This document shows, one piece after another, positions 34,797-39,695 of a DNA stretch of 64,000 nucleotides; the stretch's first letter is position 1, and every line of letters begins with the position of its first letter. The stretch comes from Mesosutterella faecium. GTDB taxonomy: Bacteria; Pseudomonadota; Gammaproteobacteria; Burkholderiales; Burkholderiaceae_F. The notes under the pieces are model-generated. The model saw only the letters and a program-made list of their open reading frames with translations, searched no databases and had not been told where the DNA came from. The position numbers and the translations under genes were made by a program. The DNA lies in the NCBI RefSeq assembly GCF_022809315.2, contig NZ_JAKZJU020000001.1, positions 992,001-1,056,000 on the forward strand, read 5' to 3'.

Positions 34797-35027
34797 ATGG
34801 AAACAATCACAATCGAGCCAGAGGCGAAGGAACAGGTTCGGCTTGCAGCAAGGCTTAAAGATGTGGCCGCGGCGGTTGGTCTGGGGCGCTCCACCATCCG
34901 GCAGTATGTCAGCGAGGGAACCTTTCCGAAACCCTTCAAGGTGGGGACGGCCACCCTCTGGTACTGGGATGATGTCCGGAAATGGCTGAATGAACAGGCC
35001 GAGAAATCCAGAAATACGGAGGCCTGA
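34797..35027 (+). CDS. alpA: AlpA-family regulator/excisionase
   Basis: A 76-residue protein with the AlpA/MerR-like winged helix-turn-helix: LAARLKDVAAAVGLGRSTIRQYVSEGTFPKPFKVGTATLWYWDDVRKWLNEQ (about 16-67). AlpA-type proteins in P4-like satellites activate or repress the integrase region and can act as excisionases. GGAGG lies 11 nt before the start (34782-34786). The next frame starts 2 bp after its stop. It is the likely ligand of the palindromes just upstream, though that is inference. Confidence 0.85.
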   Translation: METITIEPEAKEQVRLAARLKDVAAAVGLGRSTIRQYVSEGTFPKPFKVGTATLWYWDDVRKWLNEQAEKSRNTEA

Positions 35028-35029
35028 AT

Positions 35030-35506
35030 ATGCAGCGCATCCGCAGGAAATCAATTTCAATCCTCGACATCTTCCGGACTGAACCCGAACGCCCTCCAGT
35101 TGCCCCCAGAAAGCCCTGTAAGCCTTCCGGCGGGGATAAACAGCCGGGAACCTCAGGCAGTCCACAGAAGGGCGAGAAGGGCCGCAGAACGAAACGCGCG
35201 GCCGATATTTGCCACGGGGCGCCGCGCGGTGATAAAGTTTCCGCATCCGTATTAACAAGCGGATACGGCTTTAGCAGGCCGCAAAGCTATAGGCGAGCAA
35301 TCGCCGCACTTCTTCAAGCGCGGTTTTTTGTTGCTCAATCTCATGGCGTTAGTGCGCCCGCGGTTTCTATGGGCGCGCCGTGGGGGACGCCTTCGGGCGT
35401 GCCGGTTCCTATAGCCCGGTCTGCTAACCCCCACGGTGCCGCCCGCCCTTTAGCAGGGGCGCGCGGTTCCATTCCTTACTTAGCTATAGGAGCAAGCCAT
35501 GAGTAA
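35030..35506 (+). CDS. Ash/Icd-like conceptual protein overlapping the antisense RNA region
   Basis: A 158-residue frame beginning MQRIRRKSISILDIFRTEPERPPVAPRKP. The second half (VSMGAPWGTPSGVPVPIARSANPHGAARP) is the translation of the structured RNA at 35371-35444. Similar frames in P4-like elements are often annotated as Ash or Icd-like proteins and may be products of the conserved RNA rather than of selection on protein. GGAGG at about 35018 overlaps alpA and would allow coupling, so a translated leader is possible. An intrinsic terminator-like hairpin lies inside it (35304-35329). Confidence 0.35.
   Translation: MQRIRRKSISILDIFRTEPERPPVAPRKPCKPSGGDKQPGTSGSPQKGEKGRRTKRAADICHGAPRGDKVSASVLTSGYGFSRPQSYRRAIAALLQARFFVAQSHGVSAPAVSMGAPWGTPSGVPVPIARSANPHGAARPLAGARGSIPYLAIGASHE
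35271..35293 (+). promoter_or_regulatory. Upstream antisense target pair (a1, b1)
   Basis: TTAGCAG (35271-35277) and GCTATAGG (35286-35293) are exact complements of the CTGCTAA (35421-35427) and CCTATAGC (35408-35415) segments of the structured RNA. The order is right for antiparallel pairing. A terminator-like hairpin begins 11 bp later. Confidence 0.7.
35304..35329 (+). terminator. Intrinsic-terminator-like hairpin in the control region
   Basis: CCGC-A-CTT (35304-35311), CTTC loop, AAG-C-GCGG (35316-35323) with one A/C mismatch, followed by six T residues (35324-35329). It lies between the first target pair and the antisense RNA, where premature termination would lower expression of the replication genes. 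Confidence 0.6.
35371..35444 (+). ncRNA. C4/CI-type antisense immunity RNA
   Basis: A 74-nt cloverleaf-like fold read by eye. The enclosing stem pairs 35371-35386 with 35428-35444 (15 bp apart from one bulged C, with one G-U). Hairpin ACGCC-UUCG-GGCGU is at 35387-35400. Hairpin GCCGG/CCGGU (35401-35405 with 35416-35420) exposes the loop UUCCUAUAGC. CUGCUAA (35421-35427) stays single stranded. The exposed CCUAUAGC and CUGCUAA are complementary to two copies each of GCTATAGG and TTAGCAG, upstream and downstream. This is the architecture of P1/P7 C4 and P4 CI RNAs, which silence downstream genes of the same transcript. Transcription and processing are inferred. Confidence 0.8.
35450..35490 (+). 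promoter_or_regulatory. Downstream antisense target pair (a2, b2) covering a ribosome binding site
   Basis: TTAGCAG (35450-35456) and GCTATAGG (35483-35490) repeat the upstream targets. The second overlaps AGGAG (35488-35492), the Shine-Dalgarno of the small gene starting at 35499, so pairing with the antisense RNA would block its translation. Confidence 0.7.
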
Positions 35507-35660
35507 CGCTCGCAATGGCGGCCGCAGCATATCCGGCCGCAGCCTGTTTTCACCTTCTTCCCTCTCATCCATCCGGCGCCTTATTGGCGCAGCAGTGAAT
35601 GTTGCTGCTTTCCTGATGGCCATTGTCTTCGTTGTTCTTTTCTTCATGGAGAGGGCTTAA
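35499..35660 (+). CDS. Small single-pass membrane peptide, Icd/Kil-like position
   Basis: A 53-residue peptide: a basic, Ser-rich N-terminus (MSNARNGGRSISGRSLF...) and one transmembrane helix near the C-terminus (about 30-49, AAVNVAAFLMAIVFVVLFF) ending MERA. AGGAG at 35488-35492 is six bases from the ATG and lies within the antisense target. The next gene begins 2 bp after its stop. In P1 and P4 the gene at this point encodes a cell-division inhibitor or killer (Icd, Kil). There is no visible homology, so that function is a positional guess. Confidence 0.6.
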   Translation: MSNARNGGRSISGRSLFSPSSLSSIRRLIGAAVNVAAFLMAIVFVVLFFMERA

Positions 35661-35662
35661 CC

Positions 35663-36118
35663 ATGGCTGAGAACAAATACCCGGAAACCCTTGAAGGATT
35701 TAAGGCGGCCTACAGGTTCATGCTTCCCCCGGAGCAGCAGAAAATCGACCCACTGGAGCGGACCTTCAATCTGTATCTGGCTTACTCGTGGGCGCTCTGT
35801 TGGGATACTCCCGAAGGGAGAAACCTTTTTACAGGCGGGGCGAACGCCGCTCTGGGGCTTGAAACCCCTGAGGCCCTTGATCGGTTATCCGGAAACATAG
35901 GCGCGGTCAATGCGTTTTCGTCTGATCTGCTCAAAGCCGTTCGAATCATTGGAACGCTTGAGAAAACCGCCCCGGGCGCAATACCGGAAACAATCCCGAA
36001 AGAACTCTGCTACAGACTGCTTGTTTTGGCCCAGAACCTCGTGGATTACGGGAGGATGCTCACAACGCTGTTGGATGCGATTAGAAGCCCCTCGGACTGG
36101 AGGTGTAAAGCATCATGA
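35663..36118 (+). CDS. Unknown 151-residue element protein
   Basis: Not recognised. MAENKYPETLEGFKAAYRFMLPPEQQKIDPLERTFNLYLAYSWALCW looks helical; the rest is also largely alpha-helical (LDRLSGNIGAVNAFSSDLLKAVRIIGTLEKT, LCYRLLVLAQNLVDYGRMLTTLLDAI) with no transmembrane segment or obvious motif. GGAGAGGG lies upstream. It overlaps the primase gene by 4 bp (ATGA), so it is translationally coupled to the replication genes and may be an accessory or copy-control factor. Confidence 0.75.
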   Translation: MAENKYPETLEGFKAAYRFMLPPEQQKIDPLERTFNLYLAYSWALCWDTPEGRNLFTGGANAALGLETPEALDRLSGNIGAVNAFSSDLLKAVRIIGTLEKTAPGAIPETIPKELCYRLLVLAQNLVDYGRMLTTLLDAIRSPSDWRCKAS

Positions 36119-37137
36119 GCAGATATCCGACTTTCCCTACCCGGTTCGAACTGTTCGCTGCAATGGGCATTGAAGACCGGGGCGACATCAAGACCGGCGG
36201 CCAGATCATCCGCACCAATCGGATTGATCGCGGGCGCCGGGACGATTCCGGCTACTACATGGTTTTCCCAACGGGCTGCATTCTGGCCGGCTGTTGGAGT
36301 ACGGGGCTGTCCGGTCTGTACCTTCCCAAGGGCGGGCGCCGTTTAAGTAAAGAAGATATTCGCCATATGAAGGCGAAGATTGAGGCTGAGCGCGAGGCGG
36401 CCAGAATCAAACAGGAAAAGGAACATGAAGCCGCGGCCGGTCTGGCTAAGGCGGTCTGGAGCTTTTCCCTGCCGGTCAATCCCTCTTTCTGCTGCTTCGC
36501 CTATTTCCAGAAAAAGGGACTTTCCCCGGTGAGGGAATGCCGCACATTGGGCTGCATCAAAATCAAGAAACTAGCCCAACTTATCGGCTACTGGCCCCGG
36601 GGCAAGGGCGCCCGGCTGTTAGCCGGAGAGTGGTGCCTAGTCGTTCCAATCATCAAGCAGGGACGGATTCGCAGCCTTGAAATGATTGACGGAGACGGCG
36701 GCAAGTCCTTCCTCCGGGGCGGCGATCTGCGCGGCGGCTCGTGGTGTACCCAAGGAGGTTTTGAGGCGGCGCCGGTGATCGGAATATGCGAGGGAGTAGC
36801 CACTGCGCTCAGCATTGCCAGATTGAAAAAGTACGCAGGTATTCCGGTGTTCGCTGCCATGTCCTGCGGGAATCTGGAGCGAGCGGCCGAAATCATTCAA
36901 GCCGACTATCCAAACTCGGAAATCATTGTGTTCGGGGATGTGGGCAACGGTTCAGGCTGCGCGGTTTCCGCAGCGCAGCGCACCTATTCGGGGCGGTACT
37001 GCTTCCCTTCGTTTTCAGACATAGACCGGGCGGTGTTTTCGGAAACGATTGGGGGCGAGCCTACGGATTTCAACGACTACTACCAGATAAAAAAAATAGA
37101 GGGAGCGATAAAGCATCATGCTGAGCGAGAAAACTAA
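36115..37137 (+). CDS. Toprim-domain primase of P4 type
   Basis: A 340-residue protein. The N-terminal part has conserved Cys and aromatic residues (YYMVFPTGCILAGCWSTG) and a charged helix (about 75-115). The C-terminal Toprim domain has ICEGVATALSI (Glu226), a strand VFGDVGNGSG (Asp275) and PTDFNDYY. This matches the primase half of P4-alpha-like proteins, synthesising primers for element replication. The usual helicase half is a separate gene next door that overlaps its 3' end by 20 bp, so the alpha function is split over two proteins. Confidence 0.8.
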   Translation: MSRYPTFPTRFELFAAMGIEDRGDIKTGGQIIRTNRIDRGRRDDSGYYMVFPTGCILAGCWSTGLSGLYLPKGGRRLSKEDIRHMKAKIEAEREAARIKQEKEHEAAAGLAKAVWSFSLPVNPSFCCFAYFQKKGLSPVRECRTLGCIKIKKLAQLIGYWPRGKGARLLAGEWCLVVPIIKQGRIRSLEMIDGDGGKSFLRGGDLRGGSWCTQGGFEAAPVIGICEGVATALSIARLKKYAGIPVFAAMSCGNLERAAEIIQADYPNSEIIVFGDVGNGSGCAVSAAQRTYSGRYCFPSFSDIDRAVFSETIGGEPTDFNDYYQIKKIEGAIKHHAEREN

Positions 37138-39079
37138 AAAGAAACTTTTAAGCGAGGGGCAGGACGAGACGGCGCCCGCAGTGCAGGAGGGCCGGGCCTT
37201 CCCAAAAATCGCGATAAACGGGCATGAATTTGTTCCGAAGGATGGCGCCTACTGGCTGCACCAGTCGAAGGATGCGGAGGAGGACAAGGACATAAAACTA
37301 TGTTCCCTGATCCGCGTTACTGCCAAATACTCGAGCAGGGACGGGCTTACTCGCGGCCTGATTATCGAGGTGATTGATGAAGATGAAAATGCGGTGCAGC
37401 TTGTTCTGGGCATGGATGTAGTGAACGATTTAAGCGCCCTGATCAAGCGCCTTTCGAACGCGGGGCTGCGGATTTTTGCCGGATCGAGGCAGAATGGCCG
37501 CGGCCTGATCTCTGAACTTATATCCAACTTTCCCACGGCCAATATCGAGCGGCTGCGCGGCGTATCGGTGAACGGATGGATAAAGCCGGGCTACTGCTAT
37601 GTACGGCCGGGCGGCGAGGTGATCGGGAAGCTTTCGACCGGCCAGAATGTCATCAGCCTGGGCCATGATTACCCGGATGAATCGAAAGGAACGCTTGAGG
37701 GATGGAAGGCGAACGTAGCGCTTCCCGGGCTTAAATCCTCGCGCATCATGACGGCGCTAGGCGTGAGCTTCGCCGGAGCGCTGCTAGCCCTGATAAACAA
37801 GAGTTCCCGGGGGATTCATTTCTATGGAACCTCCACCACAGGCAAGTCCGTTACGGCCACTGTGGGCTGTTCGGTCTGGGGGACATCCAAAAACGCTGCT
37901 GAACCCGGTTCAGGGCATTTTGGCTCATGGAACACTTCGAGCGCAGGCGTAGAGGCTCATTTCAGAAGGAATAGCTCCAGTGTCTCAGCACTGGACGAGC
38001 TGCACCTAGCGGGGCGCCTGATCCGCGACTTGAAGGATGTTTCCTTGTTTTTCGGGAACGAGCAGCCGAGGGGGCGCGGAACCCCGGACGCTACGCTGCG
38101 GAAGCAATCAGGATGGCGTGAAACGCTGATCAGCACAGGTGAAAAGCCTGTGTATGAAATCCTGATGGAAAACGGCTGCAATGACCAGTCGGCAGGAGCC
38201 GAAAGAAGGCTTACGGGGGTGAATGCCATAGTGCCCGGAAGCCGGGATATTTTCGAGCCGGGCTATTTCCCGTCCTTTGCTGATTCTTTTAAATTCGTCA
38301 ATCGACTGGCTGAGATAACCGAAAACGAGCAATACGGAACCGCAGGGCCGGCTTTCGTCCGGAAGATTATCGAGCTTTACCAGAAGGAAGGGCCGGCGGC
38401 GCTGCCTGAAAAGGTGAAGGCCTTCAGGGATGAGGCCAGAAGCCGCTTCATCCCCCGGATTGATCCTTCCATGGTCGCGGGGCAGCAGCTGAATGAAGTT
38501 TTCGTAGGCTTTGAGGTTTACTATGCGGCGCTGAAACTGGCCCGGGAGTTTGAAGTGCTTCCCCCAGAGTACACAGATGAGGCCATAGGGGCTGCTATCC
38601 ATTCATGCGCTGAAAGCGCTGCGGAGAGCTTCCGGGGCAGCGATTGGCAGATGAGAAACTACGCGCAGCAGATTCTGGACGCACTGGTACAGAAGGGCGG
38701 CCATTTCATCCAACGGTACGAGACGGGAACAAAGGATGATATTACGGGGGAGGTCATGGAGAACTTCACGCCGGACGAAAAAACGGAAGTGTTCGGCTGC
38801 ATCCGCGGGCTTCATAAGGGAAGCGAAGACGAAACGGCTTACTTCATAAAGTCTGCCTTTTCGAAATACGTTGTTCCGGGGCGTATGGTCGATTCAGTGG
38901 CCCGGATGCTTCCCCGTTCCTGCTATGCGGGCAATATGGCGCCTTCGAGCATCAAAAACAAGGAAGAGAGGATGCGCAAGAAGTGGCTTTATAAAAGCCC
39001 AAAGCCGCTTGATGGGCTTGAGGCCGGGGTGCGCTATCTGGCGCTTAATGTCTCAGAGCTTAAGAAAATCGCAGGGTAG
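37118..39079 (+). CDS. DUF927 replicative helicase of satellite elements
   Basis: A 653-residue protein with a DUF927 ATPase core. Walker A is GTSTTGKS (237-244), Walker B is ALDELH (Asp293, Glu294), and sensor-like ISTGEKPV and RRLTGVNA follow. The N-terminal 190 residues are the DUF927-specific region (SRDGLTRGLIIEVIDEDENAV). It probably unwinds DNA during element replication together with the overlapping primase. The C-terminal 150 residues may bind DNA at the iterons just downstream (39194-39316). A terminator at 39105-39127 closes the operon. Confidence 0.85.
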   Translation: MLSEKTKKKLLSEGQDETAPAVQEGRAFPKIAINGHEFVPKDGAYWLHQSKDAEEDKDIKLCSLIRVTAKYSSRDGLTRGLIIEVIDEDENAVQLVLGMDVVNDLSALIKRLSNAGLRIFAGSRQNGRGLISELISNFPTANIERLRGVSVNGWIKPGYCYVRPGGEVIGKLSTGQNVISLGHDYPDESKGTLEGWKANVALPGLKSSRIMTALGVSFAGALLALINKSSRGIHFYGTSTTGKSVTATVGCSVWGTSKNAAEPGSGHFGSWNTSSAGVEAHFRRNSSSVSALDELHLAGRLIRDLKDVSLFFGNEQPRGRGTPDATLRKQSGWRETLISTGEKPVYEILMENGCNDQSAGAERRLTGVNAIVPGSRDIFEPGYFPSFADSFKFVNRLAEITENEQYGTAGPAFVRKIIELYQKEGPAALPEKVKAFRDEARSRFIPRIDPSMVAGQQLNEVFVGFEVYYAALKLAREFEVLPPEYTDEAIGAAIHSCAESAAESFRGSDWQMRNYAQQILDALVQKGGHFIQRYETGTKDDITGEVMENFTPDEKTEVFGCIRGLHKGSEDETAYFIKSAFSKYVVPGRMVDSVARMLPRSCYAGNMAPSSIKNKEERMRKKWLYKSPKPLDGLEAGVRYLALNVSELKKIAG

Positions 39080-39104
39080 TAGCATGAAGCTGCGGGGGCA
39101 TTCT

Positions 39105-39127
39105 GGCGGGGTCATCCCCGCCTTTTT
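39105..39127 (+). terminator. Terminator of the element's replication operon
   Basis: GGCGGGG (39105-39111), TCAT loop, CCCCGCC (39116-39122), TTTTT. It lies 26 bp after the helicase stop. Confidence 0.85.
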
Positions 39128-39193
39128 ATTACTCCGAAGAGGTAGAGGGAAATCACCTAGAAATGGGCCATTTTCCTTCGAAGGCGAGGAAAA

Positions 39194-39316
39194 AGGGGGA
39201 ATTCCCCCTACGTTCCCTCCACTAAAAACAGAGATGACGACAGCAAGGGGGAAGACAACATTTAATGAAATCAATATGTTACCATATTGAGCGGATTTGT
39301 TCCCCCTTTTCCCCCT
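39194..39316. repeat. Iteron cluster AGGGGGAA, right, with 16-bp palindrome
   Basis: AGGGGGAATTCCCCCT (39194-39209) is a perfect palindrome made of two facing octamers. Further copies are at 39246-39253 (plus), 39300-39307 and 39309-39316 (minus). The minus-strand pair with its flank (39300-39319) is an inverted near-copy of 31302-31322, differing by one A. The rest of 39128-39540 has no gene. Confidence 0.7.
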
Positions 39317-39356
39317 ATTTTTTGAAGGGTAGAGGAAGTTTTGTAAGAGGACGGGC

Positions 39357-39387
39357 AAAAAAAATACCCATCCGGGCGGGGGATGGG
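39357..39387 (-). terminator. Minus-strand terminator inside the element, facing tRNA-Leu
   Basis: On the minus strand CCCATCC (39387-39381) and GGATGGG (39373-39367) enclose a 7-nt loop, followed by TA and eight T residues (39364-39357). It can end tRNA-Leu transcripts entering the element. Confidence 0.7.
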
Positions 39388-39474
39388 TTCAGATCAGATT
39401 GAGCGAGAAAGCCAATCTGCTTTATATTCTAGGTCGAGCTTTCACTGCGTCAATGATCGTTTACAGCGAAGGGT

Positions 39475-39499
39475 TCTAAGTAGTCCCCTAAGTAGTCCC
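39475..39499. repeat. Arm-type direct repeats, right end
   Basis: Two tandem copies of CTAAGTAGTCCC, identical over 25 bp to 29936-29960 and in the same orientation, 38 bp inside the attR core. Likely integrase arm sites. Confidence 0.7.
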
Positions 39500-39537
39500 A
39501 GAATTGGGAATGCCCTTGAAAGGCCTGATACGATTGA

Positions 39538-39556
39538 AGCAGTGGTGCCCGGGACT
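39538..39556. repeat. attR core repeat
   Basis: AGCAGTGGTGCCCGGGACT, identical to attL. It overlaps the CCA end, the 3' acceptor strand and the first T-stem bases of tRNA-Leu, so the integrated copy restores a complete tRNA. Confidence 0.9.
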
Positions 39557-39629
39557 GGACTCGAACCAGCACGCCGGTGAAGGCGCTAGCACCTGAAGCT
39601 AGTGCGTCTACCAATTTCGCCACCCGGGC
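39543..39629 (-). tRNA. tRNA-Leu (anticodon CAG)
   Basis: An 87-nt class II tRNA: acceptor GCCCGGG (39629-39623) with CCCGGGC (39553-39547) and encoded CCA (39545-39543). Anticodon stem CTAGC/GCTAG, loop TTCAGGT, anticodon CAG at 39595-39593. It has a long variable arm (GCCTTCACCGGC region) and T loop TTCGAGT. It decodes CUG, a dominant Leu codon in this GC-rich genome. The 3' end is the integration site of the element on its left. Confidence 0.96.
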
Positions 39630-39695
39630 ACTGCTCAAACGAGGTTAGAATTATTATCTTCAAAACTAATTTTGTCAATATTCAACTCAAGCAAA

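Larger units (their letters stand above)
29790..39556. mobile_element. Integrated phage-satellite-like element (P4/PICI type) at tRNA-Leu
   Basis: A 9.8-kb insertion bounded by a 19-bp direct repeat; the right copy is the 3' end of tRNA-Leu(CAG). Contents in order: integrase, a small ORF, RHH-like protein, TerS-like protein, unknown 348-residue protein, AlpA-like regulator, C4-type antisense RNA region, a 53-residue peptide, a 151-residue protein, Toprim primase and DUF927 helicase. Base composition is lower in GC than both flanks. No portal, capsid, tail, lysis or conjugation genes are visible, so it depends on a helper if it moves between cells. The classification is inference from gene content. 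Confidence 0.85.

Noticed and set aside
29790..39556. Complete prophage
   Set aside because: No capsid, portal, large terminase, tail or lysis genes are visible in 9.8 kb.
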